Assembly: GCA_900321005.1 (NCBI GenBank)
Contig: ONUF01000012.1
Location: forward strand, 31,062 to 95,061
Direction: 5' to 3'
DNA from: an uncultured Bacteroidales bacterium
Lineage (GTDB): Bacteria; Bacteroidota; Bacteroidia; Bacteroidales; Paludibacteraceae
DNA: 64,000 nt
The notes beneath the pieces were generated by a model. The model had not been told where the DNA came from and did no database searches. It was given only the letters and a program-made list of their open reading frames with translations. Position numbers and translations under genes: made by a program. This document shows, piece by piece, positions 50,736 to 61,648 of this stretch (position 1 is the first letter of the stretch; each line of letters begins with the position of its first letter).

Positions 50736-53700
50736 ATGAGTAAATTTTTACAACGAATCTTTGTCTGCGTAGCCTTGATGGCGCTGCCGTACATGGCATA
50801 TGCGGACGATTTTCAGGTGTCCAACTCTAATTTTGAGGATTGGAGCGGCGCCGCTTTTAATGGTGAGATTCAGCCGAAGGGCTGGAACGCATGTAACGTG
50901 GAGCAGGTGGGCTTCAAATTCAACTTCGCCCACCGAGAGACCGGCCGTAATGGCGGGTACTGTATGATGGTACAGGACCAGGACGTCGGTGCGATGGGTA
51001 TCACGGAGACCAGTCCGGGTTATTTCTCGTTAGGTCAGCCTTGGGCATACATCGCGAGTATCACCGCCATCAACCAGGCCACAGCCGGTACCTCGGGCGG
51101 TATCACTTGGACCCACCGTCCGGACTCCTTGGTAGTGTGGATCAAGCGTACGGGTAGCAACACCGACAAGGAGGATTTCTACCTGCTGTACTACTCTTGG
51201 AGCGGTACGGCTAAAGGAACGAAGTACAAAGGCAAGAACGGTAGTTGTACCTCGACGGGCGGTTATACCGATGAGGAGTCGGACGTGCGTCAGGCGCTGA
51301 ACGGCAACGAGTGCGGTACGAACACCATGGCAAAGCAGATCGCCGAAGGTATGTGGTGCGAGAAGAAGACTTACGGCAGCTGGACCCGCATGTCCGTGCC
51401 TATCTACTACATGAACAGCGACGCGCCGCAGAAGATGAATCTCATCTTCTCTGCCTCCAACTACCCGAACTTCCGCGCTAACAGCGGTCTGTACGCCGGA
51501 AACTCGCTCTACGTCGATGATGTAGAGATGGTTTATTCATCGAAGATCCAGAAGTTGTATATCGGCGACGTGGAGTGGAAAGGCTTTGATCCGAACAGCA
51601 GCGATGTTCAAGTGTACTCGTTGGGCGAGTCGGCTACGTCTATCCCGTCTATTGAGGCGGTCCGCGGTGTAGGTTCGATCACCAACGCCAGAGGTACAAC
51701 GGTTAATTTCGCGGGACGTACGCTCTCCGGTAGCGAGATCTCGATCACGAAAGGAAACCTGACCAATCAGCCGACCGTCATCACCGTGAAGTCGGAAGAC
51801 GGCAAATCGACCACGACGTATAAGATACAGTTCCAGAAAGCCGCTTCGAGCAACGCCAAACTGGCGGGCATCTCTTATGTTTATGGCACGGATACGACCC
51901 TTATTCCGGGTTTCAGCCCTACCAAATACAACTACGAGGTGGAACTGCCGTACGGCACGAAGACGGCGCCGGTTATAGTGGCTGAGCCGCAGGAAGACAA
52001 GCAGACGGTGGCTATCACGCAGCCGACTTCTGTAACAGGTACCTCTACCATTAAGGTAACGGCGGCGAACGGCACGAGCACGCAGACTTATACGCTGAAT
52101 TTCAAGGTGGGTCTGCTCTCGGATAATGAGTTGCAGGACATCCTCGTGAACGGCAAGTCAATCCCGGGATACTCCCCTTCGCAGACGGTATATAAAGTGT
52201 CGCTGCCGGTAACTACGACAACGATGCCGACGGTTACTACCGTTTCCAAACCCGAGTATGGCAATGACCAGACGGTAGTGCATACCAAACCGACGGTAAT
52301 CGACGGCGGTGTGTACATGCTGAGTGTCACCACACCGGGAAACAAGATCGCGAAAGTCTATAAGCTGAACTTCAAACTTGAGAAGTCATCCTATTCCTAT
52401 CTCAAAGACCTGCAGGTGGAAGGCGGGTATATTGCCGAATTCCGCCCGGATAACTTCACCTACTATATCAACCTGCCGATGGGTACGACTTCGCTGCCGA
52501 AGATCACCTATACGCCTGGCGATGAGTACCAAACGGTTCAGGTGAGCGAACTCGGCGCAGGTGTAGTCGATGGAACGGTGCGTATTACGGTTACCGCAGG
52601 TAACGGCGACCAATCGGTATATAAACTCGTCTTCTCAAGCGAGAAATCCGATGTCTCTACGCTGGCCGGTATTAAGATCGGCGGTGTGGCGCTCCCGGAC
52701 TTCTCGCCGGAAGTGACGAGTTATACGTATCAACTGCCGGTAGGTACGACCGAGTTGCCGGCTATTGAACCGATCTTAGGCGATGAGTATCAGACCTATT
52801 CGATCACGACCGCCGGTTTGAACGGAAAGACCCGTATCACGGTAACAGCCGGCGACGGAAGTACGACCATTTACATGATCACTTTCTCGGTAGAGGTCTT
52901 CAGCGAGAATACTTTGGCGAGCTTGACGGTAGCCGGTTATGACATCCAGTTCGATCCGGAAGTAAATGAGTATTGGGTCAACCTGCCGCAAGGAACGACT
53001 GTTCTGCCGGAGGTGACTTATACGCTTAAAGACCCGAATTTCCAGACGGCATCGGTTCGTACGATCAGCGGTCTCAACGGCGATTACAAGATCACCGTCC
53101 GTCCGCAGAGCGGAGCCAGCCGCACGTATATCATCCACTTCTCCTTAGCTACTTCCAGCAATGTCAACCTGAGTATGATTTACATCGACGGCGTAGCCCT
53201 GGAAGGCTTCGCTGCAGATAAGACGGAGTACGAAATCACGTTGCCTGAAGGTGTGAGCACTATTCCGTTGGTTACCTTTGACAAATCCGAGAGCAGCCAG
53301 CGCGTGCTGAGCGTGCTGGAGGGCAAGGTACAGACCATCACCGTGACGGCGCAGAGCGGCGCAACCCGCACCTATACGGTCACCTTCATTGTCGTAGCTT
53401 CGGCCAACGCCTATTTGGAGATGATTAAGTTGGACGGAGTGAACCTGGCGAATTTCGATAAAGAAGTCTTGAGTTACACCGTCAAACTGGTTGGAGAGAA
53501 GTGTCCGGAAATTACGGTAGAGAAAGCCGCTGGACAGCAAGTGACCATCACCGCACCATATGGTGCCGGTACGGCATACATCGCCGTAAAACCGGAAGAA
53601 GGTTCAGTCAATACCTATACGATTAAGTTTGAGCCGGTACCGGTAGCGAGTGCCCAATTGGACGGCATCGCTATTAACGGAGTGACGATTCCGGGCTTCA

Positions 53701-56700
53701 AGTCCGATTCGATGGATTATAAGGCTACATACAGTACCAAGTTGCCGGAGATCACCTACACCAAGCGTCACGTTTCGCAGACGGTAGAAGTGCTGTGGAA
53801 AGATTCTGTAGCTTGGGTACATGTCGAAGATACACTGGGCAATAAAGCCGCATACAGTATTACCTTCAGCCGCGAGTTGTTGACAGTCAACACCTTGGAT
53901 GCCATCTACGCGGACGGTGTGCTGATTGACGGTTTCGACCCTAACGATAAGGAATATTCGTACGACTTGCAGCCGGGCAGCAGTTATCCGGAACTCTCCT
54001 ACAAGGCGTCTGAAAACGCGATAGTGGTTTCCTTCGGTCAGTTGACGGAAGGTAAATGGGGTATCAAGGTCGCAGCAGAGGATGGTTCTTCCACCTTGTA
54101 CACCGTGGCCTACACCATTCTTCCGTACACCGATGTGACCCTCAAAGACCTGAAGGTGGAAGGGTATGACTTCACCTATGACAAGTCGCAGACCACCTAC
54201 GGTCCGTTCACGATTGCCGAAGGTGTCGAACTGCCGGCAGTGACGGCTGTGCCGGAAGACGGTCAGTCGGTTCTGACGTACAACGAGAATGACTTTACCC
54301 AAAAGGTACTCGTGATGGCGGAAAACGGCGAAGAGAACGAATATACAATTGAATATACGCGCGTGAAGAGCAACCATATTCAGTTGGCAAACATCATCAT
54401 CGCCGGTTATCCGGACTTCGCCTTCAACCCGAATGTGCATAAATACACCGTAACTCTCCCGAGAGAGACGAAAGTAGTGCCGAACGTCAATGCTGTTCCG
54501 CAATTGGATAACCAGACTGTGACGACGTATTTCTGCCGCCCGGACGGTGTGGTAAGAATTCTCGTAGAAGCGCAGGACGGTTCCACGGGGGAATACACGA
54601 TTGCTTTCCCGCTGGAGAAATCCGATGTCACAATCCTCAAGAGCCTGACCATCAACGGAGAAGTAAAAGATGTGAATGTGACGGAATATACATTTAATGT
54701 TCCGTTTAGCAGGGTTCAGCCGTACGATGTAAAATACGAGACGCAAGATGGACAGTTGGTTCACTTCATCGAGGCGCCGCTTACCGGAACGACGAAGCTC
54801 ATCGTTACCAACGAGAAAGGCGACAACAGCCGTACCTATTCGATTAGTTACAATGTCGGCAAACCGGAAGGTGTCAACAAGGTGAAGAGCGTGAAGTACA
54901 GTTATGTCACCGCATCCGATGCTACGGTTACCGGTACGATTGAACCGGTTAAAGGCGACAACACCATCAACCTGCCGTTTGGAGCTAAGAGTTTCAACGT
55001 GACCGAGGTAGTAAAGAACTACGAGGCACAGACTATCCAACGCTACGACGGCGGTATTCGTCGTGGCGCGACAATCATCGCGGTAGCTAACCGTGAGGGT
55101 GAAGATGATGCCGTTTACACGCTGACACCGGTAATGCCGGAATTCGAGGTTGACGGTAAACTGGAGCACTTGATGTATCAAGGCGCAGAAGTACCGCGTT
55201 TCCGTCCAGACGTATATAACTACATGATCAATGTCACGGCTCAACCGAAAGAAGAAGACTTCGCCGGTACGGTAGCATACGGTGGTAAGACGGTTACCTT
55301 CTCTGCATTCGATGCTAAGACGAAACAAGTGACCATCTCCGTCGACGGCGGTGAACAATATTCTGTTTGCTGGTTCTACTACGAAGACGAGTGGCCGTTT
55401 ACCTACGAACGCGTACAGACAGAGAAAGCTTATTGGTATAAGGTAAGTGTAGGTGCAGGTATTATCGGATCCAAAGCAGAGAAACAGAGCATTGTAGATC
55501 CTACCGGTTACAAACCGAAGGGATGGAAAGTTCCGGCGGATTTGCTGGCATATATCGACTATAACGCGTTAGTATCGCACTTTACCTATTATACCGGCCA
55601 TGAGGTAACGGTAAATGGCGATAAAGAATTAACACTTTCCACCCTTCGTGGTGGAGCATTGAACAGTTCCATGCCGGGTACGATGACCTTAGGTGGTATA
55701 AGCTTGCCTGATGGTGTAAAACTGAATGGAAACACCAAAGTGTCGTTTGAAAGGAACCTTACTCATGCCGTTCAGTATCGTAATACGCCGGAGCAATTCG
55801 CGTTTGAGTACCAACCGATCATGACAACGCGTATCAATACATGGAACGCGTGGGTATCTCTCGGTACGGCATCCGGTACTTCCTTGGTTAGCAAAGATAT
55901 CTCCGGATCGTATTCCAACTTAGGTAAATGGCAGCCTTCAGTCACTCCGCTTTCTTATAACGGTACGGTAGGTAAACTGAATATTATGCTTTGCGCGAGT
56001 GAAGTAGATGGCGGTAGTTATAAAATCTATGCCGGTGGTGACTCGTATGCAGCGGACCTTCAGATCCGTAACATGCGCATGGTCTATAACTCCGAGTTGA
56101 CTGGTGTTAAGGTGAACGGAAAGGATGCTACGAAAAACGGAATGAACTTCACCGTTGAGGTGGATGACAACTATATTGGTATTCCGTCCCTGCAGTTCAC
56201 CGGCAAGGTACAAGACCAGACACAAACCATTACGTTGGAAAATAACGGTGAATGGATTGATGGTAAACTGACCGCTAAAGTAGTGAACTACGGAGAGAAC
56301 GCTAACGAAGAGTTGTGTGATAGTACAATCTACTACGTGATTCTCGAACGCACTCCTGTAACCACTGTCAATTATACCGCGGCCTTCGGTAGCTTTAAGA
56401 CAGAGCAAGGAATGAACGATACCCTCTTCGTCAACTTGCCATATGGCACGAAAGTTCTTCCGGATCTCAAGATTATTCCGGATAGTCCGCACCAATTGGT
56501 AACGATGACCAAGAAAGGCAATGCCGTTACTGTAAATGTGAAAGCGGAAAATGGGAATGATAGTACGACCGTCTATGTCTTCCGCGAGATCAAGGGTACG
56601 GATGCAACACCGGAGACATGGGATCTCGAGAGCGGCGTGCTCAATACAGTGGATGCGGAGAATCATGTCTATTCCGTAGAGGCAGCGAAGATGCCGGAAG

Positions 56701-59700
56701 TGGAGATCACGAAGAAAGATGGTCAGTTGGTGGATCTCAACTATACCGTTAATGGAGCCGTCTTCACCATCACTTCTGCCGACGGCAAGTCACATACGAC
56801 ATACACGATCAACCGTGTAGACCCGATTGTGACAACGACTGGTCAGATTGATAATTTCTCGATAGCCGGTAAACCGTGGAAGAAATTGGGTGGTGATACC
56901 TATACCGCCACGGAGAATAGACCGACAGAATTGATCACCTTCGTGCGTAAGGACGACAAAGATTCGGTGGTATATATTCAAACGCCGGATAGTATGGTAT
57001 GGCAGGTGTACGGTTCTGAAAGCCACACCTATGTGCTGACTTATCCGACCGAGGCTTCGAAGAATGCGGACTTAGCGAACATCCTCATCGACGGTGTGCC
57101 GTACAGTGAGTTCATCGCCTCGGAAACGGAGTATGAGATTGAACTCGATTCGCTCTTCTTCATGGAGGCTGTAGGTGCCGAAATGACGCAACATATCGCA
57201 ACGACCCAAGCTACCGCTCAAGGAGAAGTGGTAGTCTATACGGCGACCGTTACAGCAGAGGACGGTACAACGACCAAACAATACATTGTGACGGTTCGTC
57301 GTTCGAAGAGTACGGACGCTACCTTGGCGGGTATATTGTTGGACGGTGCGCTGCTTGCCGGTTTCGATCCGGCTCAAACAGAATACACCGTGACCTTGCC
57401 GTTACCGGCAGACGGTGTCAAACGTGAGCAACCGCGTATTCCGGCTATTACCTATATTGTAGGTCAAGAAGGCCAGGTAGTGACTGTCACCGATGGTGTG
57501 CTCAATGTGAATCCAACGGAATTGCTGGTTACCAGTGAGAAGGGATCGAACAATACGTACAAGGTACGTGTCAATGCCGAACCGAGCCACTGCGCGGACC
57601 TGACCGGTATTACGGTGAACGGCGAGAGCGTCGATCAGTTCGAGCCCGGACGTCACTATTACTCGCGCTCCATCAAGACTAGCAAGATTATCATCGACTA
57701 CACGGCGGATGACCGCTTCCAGACCGTGGTGATGAATGTTGATACGATTCGTGCGGACCACCAACTGAGATACACGCTCACCGTAACGGCTGAAGATGGC
57801 GTGAAGGTAGCAAACTACGAGGTGATGATCTATATCGAGAACCAATCGAATGACGCGCAGTTGGCGAATATCTTGCTGAATGGTCAAGAACTGGAGGACT
57901 TTGAGCGGGCTCTCAACCCGGACAATGTCTTCGATGGTGGTAATAACAACTATGAGATCAAACTTCCTGCCGGTACAACTATACTGCCGGAGGTTAGTGC
58001 AAAACTCAAGATGGACGGTCAGACGGTGGAGATTATCCAGAAGGATGATTCCATCCTGCTCAATGTCTTTGCGGTGGACGGTACGCCGAACACCTATACA
58101 CTGAAGTTCACCGTACCGCTTTCGACGAATGCCAACTTGAGTATGATCTTCCTTGACGGCGATTCGCTGCCGGGCTTTGATCCTAACTATTATTTCTATC
58201 AGATTGACCTGCCTGTGGGCACGCACGTGTTGCCTGAGGTGGCAGCGCAAAAATCGGAGGCCGCACAAGCCATTCTGCCGATAGAGATTGACGAGGATAA
58301 GATGCAGGCTACCATCAAAGTCTTGGCAGAAGACCGGACGACGCGCGAAAATACCTACGTAGTAGTCTTCCACTTCACGCAGTCTGACGCGGACTCGCTC
58401 GCGATGATTTACCAAGACGGTAAACCTCTGGAGGGCTTTGCTCCCAAGACTACCTATTACGCACTGTCCTTACCTGTCGGTACGGCTGCTTTCCCCGACC
58501 TTAGTTGGGAGACGGCTGATGATTGGCAGACGGCGAAGATGGATACTGTAGAGACTACAGCCGATCAACTCATCCGTCAGATTATCGTGACCTCCGAGAG
58601 CGGTAAGAAGAACACTTACACTGTATCTTACACGATTCTCAAATCGGATATCGATACACTGCAGATGATCTTCGTGGATCAGAAGCAGTTGGAGGGCTTC
58701 AACCCACGCACAGAAGAGTACTACTACCAGTTAACGGCTGCCTATGCGGCCGAACTCGGCGGACAAGTGCCGCTGGTAGAATATATCAGTGGTGATGAGT
58801 ACCAGACGGTTCTTGTATCGCAAGTGCGCGACTCGATAGCCGGCAAATCGCTTGGCTATAAGTCGATCGTGACGGTTACAGCTGCTACCGGTGCAACACG
58901 TACCTATACGATTCACTATCCGGTGGAGAAATCGAGCGAGGCGACGCTGAACATGATTAACCTCGCCGGCAAACCGTTGGCTAACTATGATGCGGAGCGC
59001 TTCAACTACAAGGTAGAAATCGGTATGGAGGCTTCCGTCCCGGCTGTCACGGTCATCAAGAAGGAAGATATCCAAGTCGTAGAAATCAGTCTTGTGGACG
59101 ATGTCGTTACCATCTTGGTAACGGCTGAGGATGGTACAACGCAGACCTACACCTTGACCTTCGAGCGCGTAATGTCTGATATCACCACCCTTCGCGACAT
59201 TATCTTAACGGACGAGCAGGGCGAGACGATGACCTATCCGTTCCGTCCGGAGATCTATAGCTACACGCTCAATATTCCGTATTCAGCAGATAAGCCCTTG
59301 GAGGCGCAACTGCCGGCTATCGAACCTATTGTTTACGATGTGCAGCAGACCACGGATAGCGTGCACCACTTCTTGGATAACGGTGACATCCGCGTAGATA
59401 TTACCGTAACTGCTCCGGATGGTGAGAACCAAGCGATTTATTCGCTGACCTTCCACTTCATCAAGCCGTCGGATGCTACGCTTGCGAACATCCTTATCAA
59501 AGGAACAGAGCTGCCGAACTTCCTGCCGCAGGTTACAGAGTACACCTATGCGCATCCGTTCGGATCGACCACGGCGGACTTCTTCACTCCGGCTGATGTA
59601 CAGGCCATGCTGAGCGACCGCTTGGCGACCTTCACCATCACGCAGAATGACGAAGCTACGATATTCATCCGCGTTGTAGCACAAGACGGTACGACGGAGA

Positions 59701-60359
59701 TTACCTACGCCATCATGCAAACGATAGCTAAGGATAATGACTGTCTGTTGAGCAACATCTTCATCGGCGAAGAGGAAGAACCGCTGAAGGACTTCGATCC
59801 GGAGGTTACATTCTATACCTACTATCTCCGTGAGGGTTCGACCACGACACCGGTTGTAATTGCTATTAGGCATGCAGACGGCGATACTATACGGGATATC
59901 CGTCCCGTACCGGCCGGTGATACCTGTACCATTCTCTGTAGGGCAGAAGACGGCACCACGATGCGTTACTACATCCATTTCGCTGTGTCTTCAATCAGTG
60001 AGGCTGCTGAGGCAACCGGTAACGATGTGATCATTAAACGTCTCCCGAACACCAATTCCATCTTTGTCGGTACTACCCGCAAAGATGTGCACTTTGTGCT
60101 CTTCGACCAAAATGGACGTATCCTGTACAACCAACTCATTCCGACGGCAAATCCGAATGATATCGTGATGTCAGGAGATTTGGAGACGGTAGAGCGCTTG
60201 ACGGATGTCGTGGATACCCGTTCCGGTCTCACTATAGAGTTGAACCTGGAGCAGATATATTTCTATACCTTCTTGTACGGCGAAAAAGACTTCATGCAGA
60301 TGGTTAGAGGCGATCGCGCAAAGCGACTCAAATCAGGAAAACTCATCCTTACGCGATAG
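50736..60359 (+). CDS. 3207-residue secreted protein: two PCMD-like domains and ~29 cadherin-like beta-sandwich modules
   Basis: The ATG at 50736 gives signal peptide MSKFLQRIFVCVALMALPYM; a TTG further up is not needed. Residues about 25-280 resemble the putative carbohydrate-metabolism (PCMD) fold (FEDWSG...PKGWNACN...LYVDDVEMVY), with a second related copy at about 1560-1785. Between and after them lie about 29 modules of 75-95 residues with the pattern LxxIxVNGVxIxGFxP...YxVxLPxGTxxLP...QTVxV...VTAEDGSTxxYT, i.e. the Cadherin-like beta-sandwich family. The last ~120 residues (VLFDQNGRILYNQLIP...YFYTFLYGEKDF) look like a T9SS sorting domain. It could form a fibre over 100 nm long; binding partners are unknown. 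Confidence 0.85.
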   Translation: MSKFLQRIFVCVALMALPYMAYADDFQVSNSNFEDWSGAAFNGEIQPKGWNACNVEQVGFKFNFAHRETGRNGGYCMMVQDQDVGAMGITETSPGYFSLGQPWAYIASITAINQATAGTSGGITWTHRPDSLVVWIKRTGSNTDKEDFYLLYYSWSGTAKGTKYKGKNGSCTSTGGYTDEESDVRQALNGNECGTNTMAKQIAEGMWCEKKTYGSWTRMSVPIYYMNSDAPQKMNLIFSASNYPNFRANSGLYAGNSLYVDDVEMVYSSKIQKLYIGDVEWKGFDPNSSDVQVYSLGESATSIPSIEAVRGVGSITNARGTTVNFAGRTLSGSEISITKGNLTNQPTVITVKSEDGKSTTTYKIQFQKAASSNAKLAGISYVYGTDTTLIPGFSPTKYNYEVELPYGTKTAPVIVAEPQEDKQTVAITQPTSVTGTSTIKVTAANGTSTQTYTLNFKVGLLSDNELQDILVNGKSIPGYSPSQTVYKVSLPVTTTTMPTVTTVSKPEYGNDQTVVHTKPTVIDGGVYMLSVTTPGNKIAKVYKLNFKLEKSSYSYLKDLQVEGGYIAEFRPDNFTYYINLPMGTTSLPKITYTPGDEYQTVQVSELGAGVVDGTVRITVTAGNGDQSVYKLVFSSEKSDVSTLAGIKIGGVALPDFSPEVTSYTYQLPVGTTELPAIEPILGDEYQTYSITTAGLNGKTRITVTAGDGSTTIYMITFSVEVFSENTLASLTVAGYDIQFDPEVNEYWVNLPQGTTVLPEVTYTLKDPNFQTASVRTISGLNGDYKITVRPQSGASRTYIIHFSLATSSNVNLSMIYIDGVALEGFAADKTEYEITLPEGVSTIPLVTFDKSESSQRVLSVLEGKVQTITVTAQSGATRTYTVTFIVVASANAYLEMIKLDGVNLANFDKEVLSYTVKLVGEKCPEITVEKAAGQQVTITAPYGAGTAYIAVKPEEGSVNTYTIKFEPVPVASAQLDGIAINGVTIPGFKSDSMDYKATYSTKLPEITYTKRHVSQTVEVLWKDSVAWVHVEDTLGNKAAYSITFSRELLTVNTLDAIYADGVLIDGFDPNDKEYSYDLQPGSSYPELSYKASENAIVVSFGQLTEGKWGIKVAAEDGSSTLYTVAYTILPYTDVTLKDLKVEGYDFTYDKSQTTYGPFTIAEGVELPAVTAVPEDGQSVLTYNENDFTQKVLVMAENGEENEYTIEYTRVKSNHIQLANIIIAGYPDFAFNPNVHKYTVTLPRETKVVPNVNAVPQLDNQTVTTYFCRPDGVVRILVEAQDGSTGEYTIAFPLEKSDVTILKSLTINGEVKDVNVTEYTFNVPFSRVQPYDVKYETQDGQLVHFIEAPLTGTTKLIVTNEKGDNSRTYSISYNVGKPEGVNKVKSVKYSYVTASDATVTGTIEPVKGDNTINLPFGAKSFNVTEVVKNYEAQTIQRYDGGIRRGATIIAVANREGEDDAVYTLTPVMPEFEVDGKLEHLMYQGAEVPRFRPDVYNYMINVTAQPKEEDFAGTVAYGGKTVTFSAFDAKTKQVTISVDGGEQYSVCWFYYEDEWPFTYERVQTEKAYWYKVSVGAGIIGSKAEKQSIVDPTGYKPKGWKVPADLLAYIDYNALVSHFTYYTGHEVTVNGDKELTLSTLRGGALNSSMPGTMTLGGISLPDGVKLNGNTKVSFERNLTHAVQYRNTPEQFAFEYQPIMTTRINTWNAWVSLGTASGTSLVSKDISGSYSNLGKWQPSVTPLSYNGTVGKLNIMLCASEVDGGSYKIYAGGDSYAADLQIRNMRMVYNSELTGVKVNGKDATKNGMNFTVEVDDNYIGIPSLQFTGKVQDQTQTITLENNGEWIDGKLTAKVVNYGENANEELCDSTIYYVILERTPVTTVNYTAAFGSFKTEQGMNDTLFVNLPYGTKVLPDLKIIPDSPHQLVTMTKKGNAVTVNVKAENGNDSTTVYVFREIKGTDATPETWDLESGVLNTVDAENHVYSVEAAKMPEVEITKKDGQLVDLNYTVNGAVFTITSADGKSHTTYTINRVDPIVTTTGQIDNFSIAGKPWKKLGGDTYTATENRPTELITFVRKDDKDSVVYIQTPDSMVWQVYGSESHTYVLTYPTEASKNADLANILIDGVPYSEFIASETEYEIELDSLFFMEAVGAEMTQHIATTQATAQGEVVVYTATVTAEDGTTTKQYIVTVRRSKSTDATLAGILLDGALLAGFDPAQTEYTVTLPLPADGVKREQPRIPAITYIVGQEGQVVTVTDGVLNVNPTELLVTSEKGSNNTYKVRVNAEPSHCADLTGITVNGESVDQFEPGRHYYSRSIKTSKIIIDYTADDRFQTVVMNVDTIRADHQLRYTLTVTAEDGVKVANYEVMIYIENQSNDAQLANILLNGQELEDFERALNPDNVFDGGNNNYEIKLPAGTTILPEVSAKLKMDGQTVEIIQKDDSILLNVFAVDGTPNTYTLKFTVPLSTNANLSMIFLDGDSLPGFDPNYYFYQIDLPVGTHVLPEVAAQKSEAAQAILPIEIDEDKMQATIKVLAEDRTTRENTYVVVFHFTQSDADSLAMIYQDGKPLEGFAPKTTYYALSLPVGTAAFPDLSWETADDWQTAKMDTVETTADQLIRQIIVTSESGKKNTYTVSYTILKSDIDTLQMIFVDQKQLEGFNPRTEEYYYQLTAAYAAELGGQVPLVEYISGDEYQTVLVSQVRDSIAGKSLGYKSIVTVTAATGATRTYTIHYPVEKSSEATLNMINLAGKPLANYDAERFNYKVEIGMEASVPAVTVIKKEDIQVVEISLVDDVVTILVTAEDGTTQTYTLTFERVMSDITTLRDIILTDEQGETMTYPFRPEIYSYTLNIPYSADKPLEAQLPAIEPIVYDVQQTTDSVHHFLDNGDIRVDITVTAPDGENQAIYSLTFHFIKPSDATLANILIKGTELPNFLPQVTEYTYAHPFGSTTADFFTPADVQAMLSDRLATFTITQNDEATIFIRVVAQDGTTEITYAIMQTIAKDNDCLLSNIFIGEEEEPLKDFDPEVTFYTYYLREGSTTTPVVIAIRHADGDTIRDIRPVPAGDTCTILCRAEDGTTMRYYIHFAVSSISEAAEATGNDVIIKRLPNTNSIFVGTTRKDVHFVLFDQNGRILYNQLIPTANPNDIVMSGDLETVERLTDVVDTRSGLTIELNLEQIYFYTFLYGEKDFMQMVRGDRAKRLKSGKLILTR

Positions 60360-60385
60360 GGAAAATCCACTCTATTATTAAAAAA

Positions 60386-60417
60386 ATGACATGCGCGCTT
60401 GCGTATGTCATTTTTTT
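60386..60417 (+). terminator. Terminator of the giant gene fused to the next promoter
   Basis: ATGACATGCGC / GCGTATGTCAT arms (60386-60396, 60401-60411) with a 4-base loop, A-run before and T-run (60411-60417) after; works in both directions. Confidence 0.85.
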
Positions 60418-60429
60418 GTAGTACCTTTG
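60398..60429 (+). promoter_or_regulatory. Promoter of the glycosyltransferase operon, overlapping the terminator
   Basis: CTTG (60398-60401, in the hairpin loop), 20 bp beginning CGTATGTCA, TACCTTTG (60422-60429). TTTGC-AGC-GCAAA follows at 60426-60438. Confidence 0.8.
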
Positions 60430-60469
60430 CAGCGCAAATCGTCTAAATACCGAAAGCAAAAGCCGGAAT

Positions 60470-61648
60470 ATGATAGGAATATTCAATGATAATTTCCCGC
60501 CCATCTTGGACGGCGTAGCATTGACAGCGCAGAACTATGCCTATTGGCTGCATGAAAAAGGTCATGACGTACGCGTGGTAACAGATTATGCGCCGAAGAT
60601 GAAAGATGTCATTCAGGCGGCGGCATATCCGATTGATCTGGTGCCTTCTATTCCTGTCCCATTCCGTCATCCGTATCGTTACGGTATCCCGTTTATCTCG
60701 CCCGTGTTCCTGCAGCGCTGGAATAAGATGCAGTTCGATATCGTCCATGCGCACTGTCCGTTTATCACAGGTGACTTGGCGTACTCTGCTGCGCAGAAAC
60801 AGGGCATACCTATGGTCGCTACCTTCCATTCCAAGTACCGTCAGGACTTTGAGCATAACATCAAAAGCAGATGGATGGTTGATTGGATGGTGAAGCACAT
60901 TATCAGGTTCTTTGAGAAAGCCGATGAGGTGTGGATTCCGCAGGCTGCTGTGGAACCGACGCTGCGCGAGTATGGATACAAAGGACATGTTGAAGTAGTT
61001 GAGAATGGAAATGATTTCTATACGCCGGTAAAGCAAATTGAGACCATGCGCGCCGAAATGCGCGAAGAGTTAGGCTTGTTACCCGAAGAGACAATGTTGC
61101 TCTTCGTCGGTCAACATATTTGGGAGAAAAATATCGGCTTTATCTTAGAAGCTCTATCGCTCATCAAGGAGAAACCCTTCCAACTGTTTATGGTCGGTAC
61201 AGGGTATGCGGTGCGTGAGATACGTATGCGAGTAAAGAAACTCGGACTTCAAGACCGCGTGACGCTCCTTGGTAATATCCATGATCGTGAGCGTCTGAAG
61301 AAGATAGATGCCGCGGCTGATCTCTTCCTCTTCCCTTCGCTCTATGACAACGCACCTTTAGTGGTACGCGAAGCGGCGGCGCTGCATACGCCGGCATTGA
61401 TGCTTCAGGAGTCCACGGCGGCTGAGGTTATCCAGCCCGACGTCAACGGATTCCTTACTCCTAACGACACGCAGATGTATGCGGACCGCATCGTCTATCT
61501 GATGCAGAATCCGGAAATCCTTCAACGCGTAGGAAACAAAGCTTCGACAACGATCTCGCGTTCCTGGGAAAACGTGATAGAAGAAGTCATTTTGCGTTAC
61601 CGCGATATCCAAGAGAGTTATAAAATCAAACACGGCATCATCGTATGA
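60470..61648 (+). CDS. GT4-family glycosyltransferase
   Basis: 392 residues. N-terminal DNFPPILDGVALTAQNYAYW (donor/acceptor loop of GT4 enzymes acting on diacylglycerol or sugars), LFVGQHIWEKNIGFILEAL in the middle and the nucleotide-sugar motif FPSLYDNAPLVVREAAALHTPAL near 285-310, with the E-x7-E spacing. A glycolipid synthase is plausible. It overlaps the next gene by 4 bases (ATGA). Confidence 0.85.
   Translation: MIGIFNDNFPPILDGVALTAQNYAYWLHEKGHDVRVVTDYAPKMKDVIQAAAYPIDLVPSIPVPFRHPYRYGIPFISPVFLQRWNKMQFDIVHAHCPFITGDLAYSAAQKQGIPMVATFHSKYRQDFEHNIKSRWMVDWMVKHIIRFFEKADEVWIPQAAVEPTLREYGYKGHVEVVENGNDFYTPVKQIETMRAEMREELGLLPEETMLLFVGQHIWEKNIGFILEALSLIKEKPFQLFMVGTGYAVREIRMRVKKLGLQDRVTLLGNIHDRERLKKIDAAADLFLFPSLYDNAPLVVREAAALHTPALMLQESTAAEVIQPDVNGFLTPNDTQMYADRIVYLMQNPEILQRVGNKASTTISRSWENVIEEVILRYRDIQESYKIKHGIIV

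Noticed and set aside
53604-58415. Long open frames on the minus strand inside the giant gene (584 and 337 codons)
   Set aside because: They are antisense shadows produced by the codon bias and repeat structure of the plus-strand gene, with no promoter, ribosome site or known domain.
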